64,000 bases of DNA from Hemibagrus wyckioides (GCF_019097595.1 NC_080717.1:28342876-28406875), one strand, 5' to 3'. Positions 48,921 to 60,943 are shown, numbered from the stretch's first letter. A program made the numbers and translations. Notes: generated from the letters alone by a model not told the origin.

Positions 48921-50296
48921 TTAGTTTGTTTATAAATGTGTTCCAATTAAAGAAAGTGTCACCAGCTGGCAGGTTTCCTATTATTATATATTTTCTTAAA
49001 TTATTATATATTTATTAAGTAGGTACAAAAGAGAAATGTAACTGAACACTCCTCCACTTTCACGCGGGTCATTACCATGTATAAGGTTTTGTTTTATTTC
49101 TAAGGTTCTTATTTTATTCATGCATTTATTAGTATTAGAAGTGCAATAAATGTCAGCAGATTAAATCAAACAGACTAAAGATATGTTTTATAATCAATCT
49201 GCTCTTCATTATTGAACAAATTAATAATAAGCTTTACTCATTCTTTTAGCAAAAATTACTTAATTAATTAATAAAATTGATTAATCCTGTCATTACTCCA
49301 CATGGACAAAAAAGACGTGTCTCACATTAGATAGACGTGTCTCCCTCGCATTCCTTCTGTTGAGGTTCCAGCTGTACGTCGTGTTCAATACAATATCCTG
49401 ATCATATACGAAATCCTGAGATCAGATCTGGTAATTATTATGAAATGTGTTCTTCAGTGTTATCGTGTTCCTCCGCTTGCTCAGTGACTGAGTTTACATC
49501 CTGAACCCAGGCACTGGAGTCTCTCCAACATGCAGCGATGACACACCCATCATAAAGCACATACACCCTGCTTCCTGTGATCTAAAGCCTGACACTTAAT
49601 CAGAGAAATTATGCAATAAAAATTACTATAAATAGTATTATTTTATATTACATAAGTTATTATTATTATGATTAATAATAATAATTATTGTTATTTTTAG
49701 AAACTGTATTTAAATGTGATTTCTTTAACTACATAATAAATTATGTATTAATTTACCCTTAAAAAATTTATAAATCAGCATGACACAAACCAGTGCAACA
49801 TTCAGCATAATAACAAAAAAGTAACTCAAAACTTCCACCATCTTACGATCCTCAGCTTAATATAAAGGTATAAATCAAAAACAGACTTAAAAAGAAATGA
49901 GGATTCGTTTTGAACATGAGCACAGCACTAAAACTAATCGAGCTGAGATTATAATCATCAGTAACCCTCAATGAATACTTTTTATGACCGGCAACATGCA
50001 CATGAGGAGAGAAAGATCAGATCGTTATCTTCGCATTGCTTATGTAACAGCTGCCTTGCTGTATGCCTTCACTTCCAGTCGGTAAGAGAACAGACTTAGA
50101 AACTAATTTACATTTTTAGGACTGAATCCATAACAATGTCCATGCATGTGTCGGCTAGAGGATGTAAAAAGACATGGACACAAATATATCAGAAAGGTAA
50201 TGTAGCAAAGATGCTGGACAGCTACATTCTTATAGAAATATATATTTACCCGTGTGTATGGGATGCACAACGCAAGCCGTGTCGACGTGCTGCACT

Positions 50297-50300
<4 letters not shown>

Positions 50301-50332
<32 letters not shown>
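50301..50332. repeat. (GT)n at the E5 donor
   Basis: Plus-strand (TG)16, so CA on the transcript, starting about 15 bases downstream of the E5 splice donor. Confidence 0.92.
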
Positions 50333-50333
<1 letters not shown>

Positions 50334-50347
50334 TGTATGTTGTATAC

Positions 50348-50425
50348 CTGGAAGGGAGTTTGCCCACGATAGTTCTTCACCTCCTTGCTGGCTCCGTGAA
50401 GCAGCAAAACTCTGGCGCAGTTCTC
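50348..50425 (-). CDS. shank2: shank2-like exon E5 (ankyrin repeat)
   Basis: The exon is 78 bp, 26 codons, phase 0 on both sides. It encodes ENCARVLLLHGASKEVKNYR then GQTPFQ; family members read CARVLLFRGA.K...Y.SQT.FQ. Acceptor TTTGAAG, with a weak pyrimidine tract, and donor GTATAC. The donor is followed after about 15 bases by a gene-strand (CA)16 tract. The exon is symmetrical, so it could be skipped without a frameshift. Confidence 0.95.
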
Positions 50426-50489
50426 CTTCAAAACAATAAATAAATAAAAAAAATTAAGAATATTTACAACGATCCACCGCCGGCTGTGA

Positions 50490-50568
50490 ACATCTCACAT
50501 CTCACAGCTCACATCTCACATCTCACAGCTCACAGCTCACATCTCACAGCTCACAGCTCACATCTGTT
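50490..50568. repeat. CACATCTCA/CAGCTCA short tandem repeat
   Basis: Alternating CACATCT and CACAGCT words every 7-10 bp for about 80 bp, 65 bp upstream of E5 on the gene strand. Confidence 0.85.
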
Positions 50569-50861
50569 TGCTCTTCATTTCTATTATACAGGACACTGAC
50601 ACGCTGATGGACACCTGTTAATAGAAGCACTTTCCAAGAAACCCTTAAAAATACCTCATCCGAGTAAAAGTGTGTACAGGAACGATGAAACTAGGAGAAA
50701 TTTGAGGAGATGAGAAATAAGTGAAGAAATGCCAGGATACAATCGCTCACCTGTGCTGAAATAGCCTGAGAGACTTTAGCTCTATGCAAGTGTGAAGCTT
50801 TAACAAAGTCAACACCCAAACTCAGTAGCGCACCACAGAGGAGAGGTTTGTGTGTTTGTGT

Positions 50862-50885
50862 TGGAGAGAGAGAGAGAGAGAGCGG

Positions 50886-50934
<49 letters not shown>

Positions 50935-51032
50935 GGCTTTGTAGCACTCCAGCCCACTCCATCCAGCTGGATTCAGGAGCCCACCCACGGAATAGCTCAC
51001 CACAAAAGACACACACACACACACACACACAC
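50862..51032. repeat. (GA)n and (CA)n microsatellites
   Basis: GA run with few interruptions at 50862-50931 and a CA run at 51010-51032. Confidence 0.9.
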
Positions 51033-51589
51033 ACCTACAGTGCACTTTCCTACCTTCCTTCTAACATGAGTCTCACTGAGCCAAATGCTGTTATATGAAC
51101 AATAATCATATGTGCAGATATTTTTTCCATGCCAAAAAAAAAAAAAAAAATCATCGCATCACATTTGGCACTTTCCTTCTTGTTGACATGGAGACAAAAC
51201 TGTGATTATTTTTAGTGTAAACAGAGCAGCATTTGCTAATAAAGTCCACTTACTGTTGAAACTGTTAAATTGCTAAAAGCACGTATCACATCTGAGGGTC
51301 AACAGAGCAGTCAGACAGGACACTGCGTTTAAAAAAACAACTGACTGCTGATTTGAGTCGTTTGTCCTCCATGACCTCAAAACCTCTCCGGGGGTCGTAG
51401 ATCATTCCAGAAAAGCCTTCAAAGTAAAACCGAAGCTGTTGTGTCTTTAATCCTGCTGCTCACCTAGAAGAGCACAGAGGATCCCTAATCGGACACAACT
51501 CAAAAGTCAGGCTGGTGTCCACCCAGAGCAAAATGATGCTTTGGCCCCAATTCCCTGTGTGTACACTACACCTGAGAGGGGGCGTTGAA

Positions 51590-51991
51590 ATGGGAAAAAT
51601 GGACAAGTGTAAGGATTTGAGCGAGTTTGATGAAAAGGGCCAAATTGTGATGGCTAGACCACTGGATCAGAGCATCTCCAAAACTGCAGCTCTTGTGGGG
51701 TGTTCCCGGTCTGCAGTGGTCAGTATCTATCAAAAGTGGTCCAAGGAAGGAACAGTGGTGAACTGGAGACAGGGTCATGGGCGGTCGAGGCTCATTGATG
51801 CACGTGGGGAGAGAAGGCCGGCCCGTGTGATCCGATCCAACAGACGAGCTACTGTTGATCAAACTGCTGAAGAAGTTAATGCTGGTTCTGATAGAAAGGG
51901 GTCAGAATACACAGTGCACGGGTCAGGGCTGTTTTGGCAGCACCAAGACAATATTAGGCAGGTGGTCATAATGTTATGCCTGATCTGTGTA
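51590..51991 (+). mobile_element. Family-B Tc1 copy with intact HTH frame, 5' TIR missing
   Basis: The frame [80 protein letters not shown] is uninterrupted. It reaches the same catalytic-domain deletion ([16 protein letters not shown], three bases shorter than at 11026) and ends with the 3' TIR GGTCATAATGTTATGCCTGA plus GTGTA. The left TIR and leader are absent; the sequence upstream is unrelated. Confidence 0.9.
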
Positions 51992-52533
51992 GAATGGGTA
52001 GAAATGATGCAATAAAACGAATATTGTACACAAACTGTCCATGGAAAAAAAACAGATCAAAAATCTAAATTTCTTAACGATTCTACAAAACAATTATCAT
52101 CACAAAATCTTTCAAAATAGAAAAAATTGCTTAAAATTTGCATAAATGTTTCCCAATATGGCAATCTATTTCAAATGTTCCTAAATGTCTAGGTAATAAA
52201 AGCAAATAAACAGAAATTAATGTAAATATATTTCCAAATATGATGACCATGTGAATAAATCTATAATAAATATGTTATTGTTAGTTTGTTTATTATCTTT
52301 TATTATGATCTATTATTTATTTAGCTATTATTATTTATTTATTTTTTGTTTATACTCAATCATTTTTATTAATCATTATTAATCATTTTTTTGTTAATAA
52401 TAAACTATTATTTATTTTTATCTATTTCTATAGTTTTTGAAAATGTTTCTCCAGAAACAGCAGCAACAAATGCTATGTCGTAGACACATCAAATATGTTT
52501 CTGTCATCCATCACTATGAGACAACTAAAAGAG

Positions 52534-53044
52534 TCAAAAGTTTTGGGACGTCTGACTTTCCATGCACATGAATGTAATATGGAGTTGTCCCGCCCTTTGC
52601 AGCTATAACAGCTTCAACTCTTCTGGGAAGGCTTTCCACAAGGTTTAGGAGTGTGTTTATGGGAATTTTTGACCGTTCCTCTAGAAGTGCATTTGTGAGG
52701 TCAGGCACTGATGTTGGACGAGAAGGTCTGGCTCACAGTCTCCACTCTAATTCATCCCAAAGGTGTTCTATGGGGTTGAGGTCAGGACTCTGTGCAGGCC
52801 AGTCAAGTTCCTCCACACCAAACTCACTCATCCATGTCTTTATGGACCTTGCTTTGGTCACTGGTGTGCAGTCATGTTGGAACAGGAAGGGGTCAGGAAG
52901 GTGTTCTATGGAGTTGAGGTCAGTTCCTCCACAATCTGCATGCCTTTGTGCTTGATGTTATACACTTGCAGCCATGGAAGTGATTGGAACACCTGAATTT
53001 AATGATTTAGAGGGGTGTCCCAAAACCTTTGACAATATAATGTA
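52534..53044 (-). mobile_element. Family-A Tc1 copy, internally rearranged
   Basis: Left TIR truncated (CAAAAGTTTTGGGACGTCTG), right end GACAATATAATGTA. After GGAACAGGAAGGGGTC the sequence jumps to AGGAAGGTGTTCTATGGAGT, GAGGTCAGTTCCTCCACA, a second partial copy of an internal segment, then to the true 5' leader (CAGCCATGGAAGTGATTGGA, ACACCTGAATTTAATGATTT). So it carries an internal duplication plus deletion. Confidence 0.88.
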
Positions 53045-53864
53045 TTAAGTCCAATCATGGCTTTTAAAAAGGAGAAAAAAGATGGAACTGGAACTGTTAA
53101 AACTTTGCCATGAATTTTACTTATAAAAAATATTACCCATTTACTCTTTTTTCCATAAAGGGGGCCAATAATTCTTAAGTCAGTGTTTAGTGGACAGAGT
53201 GTGGATTCAGACATCCGGCAGGCCAAGAGCAGGGCTCTAGAGTTCAAATGAAGACTGGTAGCAGTAGCCCTGGTGTTAATCTAGTGGAGTAGAGAGAATT
53301 TGACATGTATCCCCTGTAGAGGAAGCAGAAGGGTGACTCTCTGCTCGGCTGCCTTTAAACAGTGAGTGTTAACGACCTGCTGCCAGTTACACCAACACTG
53401 CCAGCGCTAATGCTAGTGCTAATGCTAATGCTATGGACAGTGCTGTTTTAGAAGCAAACCCAGCAAAGAGGCTATCATTAATTTATTAACAAATCATGTT
53501 ATGAAGAAAACGCTACTCTCATTTTCGAAATCAATCCACATACAGAATTTCCACACTTCATATAAAAGATTCCAGCTAATACGATAGCACTTTTTTTTAA
53601 ATAAATGAATTCAATTTAGATGCTAATGCTATCACCATTTATAAAGTGCATTCAGCTATGAAGCTAATCACCAGTTTAGAAATGAGCTCAACTAAAAAGT
53701 TAATTACATTTCAGGAACATTGCAGGAGCCTCATAGGCTACTAATTATGTTGTTAAATCTTTAACAGCATTGAGAATGCTAATGCTGCCGACTATGGTTT
53801 TAGACGTATACGAAGCTAACCGTATTGCAAGCTTAATCCATTTTTTTAAACAAACAGCATGATA

Positions 53865-54862
53865 TACACTATATGTTTTGGGACACCGCTCCAAATCATT
53901 GAATTTAGGTGTTCCAATCGCTTCCATGGCCACAGGTGTATAAAATCAAGTGGAAGCAACTGGAAACAACAGCAACTCAGCCACGAAGTGGTAGACCATG
54001 TAAAATCACAGGTCAGGTGATGGGTGTGGTCAGGTCATGCTGAAGAGCACAATGCACAGAAGTCACCAACTTTCTGCGTCAATAGCTACAGACCTCCAAA
54101 CTTCATGTGGCCTTCACATTAGCTCAAGAACAGTGTGTAGAGAGCTTCATGGAATGGGTTTCCATGGCCGAGCAGCTTACATCACCAAGTGCAATGCAAA
54201 GTGTTGGATGCACACTGCCACTGGACTCTAGAGCAGTGGAGACGTGTTCTCTGGAGTGACCAATCACACTTCTCTGTCTGGCAATCTGATGGATGAGTCT
54301 GACGTTTGCCAGGAGAACAGTACTTCCCTGACTGCATTGTGCCAAGTGTAAAGTTTGGTGGAGGGTGGATTATGGTGCAGGGTAGTTTTTCAGGGGTTGA
54401 GCTCAGCCACTTAGTTCTGAAAGGAACTCTTAATGCTTCAGCTTCATACCAAGACATTTTGGACAATTTCATGCTCCCAACTTTGTGGGAACAGTTTGGG
54501 GATGACCCCTTCCTGTTCCAACATGACTGCACACCAGTGACCAAAGCAAGGTCCATAAAGACATGGATGAGTGAGTTTGGTGTGGAGGAACTTGACTGGC
54601 CTGCACAGAGTCCTGACCTCAACCCCATAGAACACTTTTGGGATGAATTAGAGTGGAGACTGTGAGCCAGACCTTCTCGTCCAACATCAGTGCCTGACCT
54701 CACAAATGTGCTTCTAGAGGAATGGTCAAAATTCCCATAAACACACTCCTAAACCTTGTGGAAAGCCTTCCCAGAAGAGTTGAAGCTGTTATAGCTGCAA
54801 AGGGCGGGACATTCATGTGCATGGAAAGGCAGACGTCCCAAAACTTTTGGCAATATAGTGTA
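53865..54862 (+). mobile_element. Longest family-A Tc1 copy (about 1 kb)
   Basis: Ends TACACTATATGTTTTGGGAC (a small TIR deletion) and TTTTGGCAATATAGTGTA. Plus-strand coding remnants: TQPRSGRPCKIT region, LSASIATDLQTSCGLHISSR with TVCRELHGMGFHGRAAYI, the first catalytic Asp in WSDQSHFSVWQSDG, then a stop, [29 protein letters not shown] (second Asp), [16 protein letters not shown] (Glu) and PINTLLNLVESLPRRVEAVI. The first HTH is deleted and at least two stops or frameshifts break it. It is the best local reference for the family, but is inactive. Confidence 0.92.
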
Positions 54863-55482
54863 TGATTTACATAATCGTCTCAAAGTGGTCTAACTTAAAG
54901 AAAGCTTAGTGTACCCACATATATGAAACTACAGAAATGTAAATGTGTAAGAAATTACAGACTTCCATCTAGCTAGCTAGCTTAGCAAAGTAGCCAAATG
55001 TTTCAAATTGCAGCATTATCCTCTCATAGCTTATTCTCACCTAATGTGAATTATGATACGTTATTTTTGATCAGTCCTCACTTCTGTAAGCAAAATTTGC
55101 CACATAATTTTGCTTTGACTTATAATAAATTCTTAAAATTTAACATTTTCCTAATTTATAATGAATTTCAACTAACACAATATACCACGCTTACAGTTTG
55201 TAGAAGAAGAAATGTGAGGCAGTGTGTAAAAAACAAATGACTGAATTCTGCAAAACGGCAACTGGATTGTGACCAAAATTCATTTTTTTCTGCCAGCAGT
55301 ACACTCTTGACTTCTCTATTTTAAGTAAAAACATAAATATATTTCATCAAAACGGTATGGAATTTATTTTAGGACACTCTGTAACCTTGCCTGAAGAAAA
55401 ACTTAAACTTGAGCAGTTGAGTGTGATGTTCTCAGTGCATTACAGGATTCATTCATTTTATACCTAATATTTCTCTCTCTCC

Positions 55483-55487
<5 letters not shown>

Positions 55488-55532
<45 letters not shown>
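55488..55532. repeat. (CT)n microsatellite
   Basis: About 22 CT units preceding the retroelement tail. Confidence 0.9.
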
Positions 55533-55539
<7 letters not shown>

Positions 55540-55542
<3 letters not shown>

Positions 55543-56070
55543 ATTGAGCGATGTGTCCCACTCCAGAGCTCCCAGTGTTCTGAATTCCAAGCGTGACCAC
55601 TTCTTCTCGCCGGACCTGCCTGATCCGTCCAGACGCTCTACCCCTGGTTGGAGTCTTGTTGTTAGTGGTGGTCACTGCTGCTGTGGATAGATCTGCATGG
55701 ACTGACCATGATCTAGGGGACTGCTGTGGATAGAACCACTCGGAGAAGATCACACATCTCCTGCCATTGCATCGGTCAGCTTTCAGCAGGAAGAAATTAA
55801 TGCTAAGTCTATAATGACCTCAGAAACTACACTGACCTATTAGTTTCTCAAGAGCTATTGGATGCTGCTGAAGACAGGACATTATCAACATTTACATTAT
55901 TTACTTTACTTTACATTAGTTTCTCCTCACCACCGTCACCTCAGGCTTCTCATTAGGATGAATGTTAGAGATAAATAACTTAACTTTAAACTTTATTCTG
56001 TAAAGCTGCTTTGAGACAATGTCCAGTGTTAAAATCGCTATACAAATAATTTGGATTGAAATTCAGATTG
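55540..56070 (+). mobile_element. Retroelement-like 3' tail
   Basis: The segment ends ...TTCTGTAAAGCTGCTTTGAG, ACAATGTCCAGTGTTAAAAT, CGCTATACAAATAATTTGGA, a 3' terminus I recognise from an abundant teleost interspersed repeat, probably the tail of a LINE or of a SINE that borrows it. Upstream CCTGATCCGTCCAGACGCTC and CATGGACTGACCATGATCTA fit the same repeat. No reverse transcriptase frame. Confidence 0.55.
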
Positions 56071-56339
56071 TGGTCATCAGTTAAAAATATAAAGATAAAA
56101 ATGTTCAGAGCAGAAGTGTCTGAATTAACCAGTGATTATTTCCTTACTGATGTACAATGGAACTGATATGAGTGAAGAGATGACGATGATGAAGTTTGAT
56201 GATGAAGCTCAGATGATGAGACAGAGTCTGATTGCGAGTGATGCTGATCATCAGAGTAAAAAATTCTGAAATGTATACAGTAATTCATTAGAATGGTGTC
56301 CCTGGTGGTCCAGCAGCAGGATCCCACACTCTCACCTCC

Positions 56340-56500
56340 ATGGACCAGGTTCAGGGAACCAACCCAACTACTACTAAAGTCTCAGTGCCGGTCCCAAGCC
56401 CTGGAAAACAATGGGAAAGTTGCGTACGGATGAGCATCTGGCATATAACCTGTGTCAAAAATCCGAACCTGGACATGGAGCAGGTGAAGGACAACAAGGG
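56340..56500 (+). mobile_element. Retroelement-like fragment
   Basis: ACCAACCCAACTACTACTAA, AGTGCCGGTCCCAAGCCCTG, AAAGTTGCGTACGGATGAGC and ATCTGGCATATAACCTGTGT match, with decay, a common teleost repeat module (GTGCCGGTCCCAAGCCCGG...AGGAAGGGCATCCGGCGTAAA in shortened form) probably derived from a non-LTR element. No intact coding frame. Confidence 0.5.
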
Positions 56501-56727
56501 CAATTCTTTAATGTGGTCATGTTGCTGCGCCATGAATATATTGGGTTATAAAAGTAGAGGTGTGCGGGGCATCTTATAAGGAATTATTGAAGTTTTGTAC
56601 CTTTTTACCACATTTTATAATGCTTTATAAAGTTTTAATAGAGAGGTTATAAAACTTTAATTTTGGTTAAACAAGCTATCTGTGATGTCTACGCTAGAAT
56701 TGGCATTGGACACTATTTCCCAGTGTG

Positions 56728-56879
<152 letters not shown>

Positions 56880-57466
56880 GGCCCTTTTACTTCCAGACTG
56901 TCTTGTGAAGCCACTAACTGTTCTGAAAGAACAAACCCAACATAACGTGTTCAATTATTTAGTAGTTTTATTATTTATTTATTGGTTTGTTTATTATTTA
57001 TTCATTTTGTATTTATCAGTGTATGGACAAACCAAAACAGCATGCTCATTTATTTAACAGCAAGGGAGCTTCTGTGGCCTTTAGACTATCGGAGCAGCCG
57101 CTCGGACCTAATAACTGTGCTGAGAGGAGGATTAAGAAGGGTCCCATCTCCCCTCACCCTCAACCCAGTGCACTCCCAAGAGACAGAGAGATTAAGCATC
57201 AGGATTCCTGTGCCAATAATACCAAGCACTCCATTGTAATGAAGCAGCTGCCCTCTACTTAGGCCTCAGCCCTGAGGGGTCACTGATGAATCTCCCCAAA
57301 CTGTAATAGAGCTTAGCAGAGCAATCACACAGCGTTTTATCGTTACTGCGCAAACAAACCCCCAATCCGGCTGGAGGAAATGACTCTGACACTCACACAT
57401 GAGCAGTTCAGAGGGTGATTCAAAGGATTAATGTTTGGATTGTTTGGTTTCATCCAAAAATAAAAG

Positions 57467-57488
57467 GTGAGTGTGTGTGTATGTGTGT

Positions 57489-57523
<35 letters not shown>
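57467..57523. repeat. (GT)n downstream of the E4 donor
   Basis: Plus-strand GT with a few A interruptions, hence CA on the transcript, starting about 25 bases downstream of the E4 donor. Confidence 0.92.
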
Positions 57524-57525
<2 letters not shown>

Positions 57526-57548
57526 GAGACTGAAGAGAGAGTGTTTAC

Positions 57549-57665
57549 CTGTTTGTAGAGGGCACAGATATGGAGTGCAGTGTTGCCAGAGGCGTTCTGG
57601 ACACGCATGTCCGCTCCGTAAAACAGGAGATGCTCCAAGTGCTGGACATGGCCATATCGACAAGC
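57549..57665 (-). CDS. shank2: shank2-like exon E4 (ankyrin repeat)
   Basis: The exon is 117 bp, 39 codons, phase 0 on both sides. It encodes ACRYGHVQHLEHLLFYGADM followed by QNASGNTALHICALYKQ, one of the most conserved SHANK stretches. The acceptor reads GATCTAG and is preceded almost at once by a GT repeat on the gene strand, so its polypyrimidine tract is an alternating TG run. The donor is GTAAAC and a gene-strand CA repeat begins about 25 bases later. Skipping this exon would keep frame. Confidence 0.97.
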
Positions 57666-57671
57666 CTAGAT

Positions 57672-57712
<41 letters not shown>
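57672..57712. repeat. (CA)n against the E4 acceptor
   Basis: Two CA runs separated by one A. On the transcript they are GT runs ending about seven bases before the acceptor AG of E4, occupying the place of the pyrimidine tract. Confidence 0.9.
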
Positions 57713-57714
<2 letters not shown>

Positions 57715-59169
57715 TTTTTCATTTTTGACCTTGCTGACTTATATAAAAGTTTGCATCTCCCTGTTTTTGAAGGTAAAAAAGCAAAATACATCTCTATCTT
57801 ACAATTTGTCTAGAAGGAAATAGAATTCCAAGGAATTACAAATGAAATGTGAGTGTTTCCTGGAACAAGACAACGACCCAAACCATGAGGAAAAATCAAG
57901 GGAAAAATAGTGAGGAAACTATATTTTGCTGTGACCCATGTGATCTGATTTGCAGAAGGCAGTGTGTGACATTTGGCAGAGTTACAACAGAGATGCTACG
58001 AAAAAAGGATCCAAAAGCTGCTGAAAAGGATCCGAAGAAGGTTAGATGCAGCGATATAGGCAAGATATTCGAGAATATTTATATTACATCCAGAAAAAAA
58101 TCTTTCAGTATAAATATTATACGTCCATTTTTGCTACTGTGATAATCATCTAAAATGGACTCCTGATATGGATTTTTAAAAAAATCTTTTTTCTCTTGAT
58201 TTTGTCCTGGGGTGTAAAAACTTTTGCAACTGACTATATTAATCTAGATGCAAGCTTAAAATAGTGAAACTGACATTGACATTTATTGCTAGATAGCATT
58301 TTGGTATGATGGATTGTATGAAGAGGTTCAAATTATGAAAACTAAAAATTCTCTGATATCAGAACTCAAGGTGTAACAGAGACAGTGAGTGTGGAGATGA
58401 CAAATGACACCAAGATGTGTGTGCTAATCTACCTACAACAGTCTAGATACACACTCCTGAACAATTCTGACCCAAACACCCCGGACTAGACCACTTCTGA
58501 GTCATCTAGACTCTTTGAACATCATTTCCTAAAAAATAAACTGTTTTTTATTGTGAAGTCTTGTTATTCCTCCAATTGTTTAGCGATTGATTTGCTCTTG
58601 TTTTCATCTGTTAGAACATCCAGCTAACATTAACACTAATGTATAGCAGCAGTCTTGTAGTGTTGACATTATCATGTTCTCGAAACTCTCCCTCATGAAA
58701 CCACTGCTTTTTATTGGGTCTAGTTACAGCAAATAATTCAAGCCTGTATGGATTATTTGTGTTTTCTGTTTGGCTAAGAGTGATTTATTCGAGAACCATG
58801 TTCTGTCCAACGCTACACCTCACCACAAGATGTCAGTGTGTAACAGCAGCGGTCAGGGACGCTAATGACACTCATCTTCTCATACCACAGATTCATCTCC
58901 TAAATGTCTACTGAGCAGAAACACATCAACGGATGGATGACAGAAGAGAATAAAAGTGAGATAGCAAGGTGTCGGACCATCACGAGCTACCAGAACATGC
59001 AACATGGCTCCAAGTCATTGATTCTACAAAGTCATTCGGAGCCATAAACACCAGAGCCTTCTTCTTTTGGATGACGGTGGTGAAGATCTTCAACACACTG
59101 CTCCATAATCTTCTGCACATCGTCTTCATCTTCATCAAATCGGTGAATCAGTGAAGTATTATTATGATC

Positions 59170-59245
59170 AGTGGTAAGGTGGGGGCGGAGTCATCCTGGA
59201 GGAGACCACTGCCATCAGGATAGAAATGTTTCCTCATAGGATAAA
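59170..59245. repeat. Short interspersed repeat shared with 1320-1390
   Basis: GGGGGCGGAGTCATCCTGGA, GGAGACCACTGCCATCAGG. See the partner copy near the other end of the window. Confidence 0.5.
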
Positions 59246-59477
59246 GGTGAGAAAATCCGAACTGATTTGCAGTGAAGCTTCATTCTGAGGGGAAAAAAGT
59301 GGATCCAAATGATGGCAGAAAAAAAAGAAAATAAGGAAATGCTTTCTACAGCAAAACAGAGCCACCATTTTCTTTTTCCTTTAATTTGTCACACAAGATG
59401 TCTGGTCAGCTGGATTTTTGTCTCTTTTTTTGACATTTGATTGAACCATATTCATATCCGTATCTTCACAACCTGGT

Positions 59478-59620
59478 GGTGAAAAGATGATTTCTTATTT
59501 GGGTCACAGACTGACAAAAAAAATAATAATTAAAAAGACAAATTGTACTGTATTCCCAACCTGCAGGTAATAGTTACGACATCTCTTTATTGAGATATAT
59601 ATATATATATATATATATAT
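59478..59620 (+). repeat. Family-U tail fragment plus (TA)n
   Basis: GGTGAAAAGATGATTTCTTA, ATTGTACTGTATTCCCAACC and CTTTATTGAG are shared with 61457-61590. A TA run of about 13 units follows. Confidence 0.6.
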
Positions 59621-59665
59621 TTCTGGCGCACCATGATTCTTGTAATACATTTTCGAGTGGGTTAC

Positions 59666-59833
59666 CTGATGGATTTCGTGCCAGCCGTTCTCGTCATGGC
59701 AGGTCAAAGTGGCTTGAGCATGTAGTAATATCTCACAGCAGCTTGGGTCACCCCCTACAGTCACGGTGTGGTAGAGCGGAGTCAGGCCCTGACCATCCTT
59801 ATAATCCGGCGAAGCTCCCAGTTCCAGCATGGC
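59666..59833 (-). CDS. shank2: shank2-like exon E3 (ankyrin repeats)
   Basis: The exon is 168 bp, exactly 56 codons, phase 0 at both ends. The protein starts AMLELGASPDYKDGQGLTPL and ends DENGWHEIHQ. GASPDYKD.RGLTPLYH and GGDP.CCELLLH are hallmarks of SHANK ankyrin repeats. Two departures from the usual family wording are TLTCHDENG, where a Gly/Ala-Asp is common, and His in WHEIHQ where Gln is usual. Acceptor CTGTAG, donor GTAACC. A (TA)n run lies about 45 bp downstream of the donor. Confidence 0.96.
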
Positions 59834-60943
59834 CTACAGAATCACAGAACAGAGCAAATACTTTTAAACAAATAAACTTTGCAAACTAAAACTGACTTGA
59901 ACTAATGCTATCTTTATAATCATAGGGTAACGGACACTAGTGGATCTGAATGTTAATGTGTTAAGATTATAAGGTAATAAATGACAAACATGAGGAAAAT
60001 AATCAACAGCAGACAAGGTGAGTGATGCAACCAGATACCAAGCGGCGTTACTGTTAAAACTGTGAAGTTGATTGTTTTCTTATAACAACAGTGGAGACTG
60101 TGAGCCAGGCCAAAACTGGGATGTCTACCTCTACATGCACATGAATGTAATATGGAGTTGTCCCACCCTTTGCAGCTATAACAGCTTCAACTCTTCTGGG
60201 AAGGCTTTCCACAAGGTTTAGGAGTGTGTTTATGGGAATTTTTGACCGTTCCTCTAGAAGCACATTTGTGAGGTCAGGCACTGATGTTGGACGAGAAGGT
60301 CTGGCTCACAGTCTCCACTCTAATTCATCCCAAAGGTGTTCTATGGGGTTGAGGTCAGGACTCTGTGCAGGCCAGTCAAGTTCCTCCACACCAAACTCAC
60401 TCATCCATGTCTTTATGGACCTTGCTTTGGTCACTGGTGTGCAGTCATGTTGGAACAGGAAGGGGTCATCCCCAAACTGTTCCCACAAAGAGCATGAAAT
60501 TGTCCAAAATGTCTTGGTATGAAGCTGAAGCATTAAGAGTTCCTTTCACTGGAACTAAGGGGCTGAGCCCAACCCCGAAAAACTACCCTGCACCATAATC
60601 CACCCTCCACCAAACTTTACACTTGGCACAATGCAGTCATGCAAGTACTGTTCTCCTGGGAAATGCCAGACTCATCCATCAGATTGCCAGACAGAGAAGC
60701 GTGATTGGTCACTCCAGAGAACACGTCTCCACTGCTCTAGAGTCCAGTGTCAGTGTGCATCCAACACTTTGCATTGCACTTGGTGATGTAAGCTGTCAAG
60801 TTCCTCCACACCAAACTCTGATCAGATTCGATCATTCAGCATTGCCACATATGGGATAACAGATTAAAACGCATACACAATTTACACACAGCACTAGATG
60901 ATAAAATAATAGCATGCTAGGTAATAGGAGAATCGTTTGTGAC
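59834..60943 (-). other. Intron between E2 and E3 (1.1 kb)
   Basis: About 250 bp of plain sequence next to the E3 acceptor, then the rearranged family-A Tc1 copy (60090-60818), then 125 bp up to the E2 donor. The transposon makes up about two thirds of the intron. Confidence 0.85.
60090..60818 (-). mobile_element. Rearranged family-A Tc1 copy without TIRs
   Basis: The body (60110-60793) runs on the minus strand from WSDQSHASLSGNLMDESG-like sequence and the GGGWIMVQG region, through [12 protein letters not shown] and [16 protein letters not shown], to the C-terminal PINTLLNLVESLPRRVEAVI. Neither end has a TIR. Each is instead capped by a displaced internal piece: GTGGAGACTGTGAGCCAGGC in opposite orientation at the left, and GTCAAGTTCCTCCACACCAA at the right. 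It carries more 5' transposase sequence than the short copies. Confidence 0.88.

Larger units (their letters stand above)
57666..59665 (-). other. Intron between E3 and E4 (2.0 kb)
   Basis: It holds a CA run against the E4 acceptor, a copy of the short repeat shared with 1320 (59170-59245), a family-U tail (59478-59590) and a TA run (59596-59620). The 97-codon plus-strand frame at 57849-58142 has no recognisable signature. Confidence 0.75.

Noticed and set aside
57849..58142. 97-codon plus-strand frame with Lys-rich end
   Set aside because: No homology I recognise, antisense within a shank intron, AT-rich with AAA-driven Lys content.
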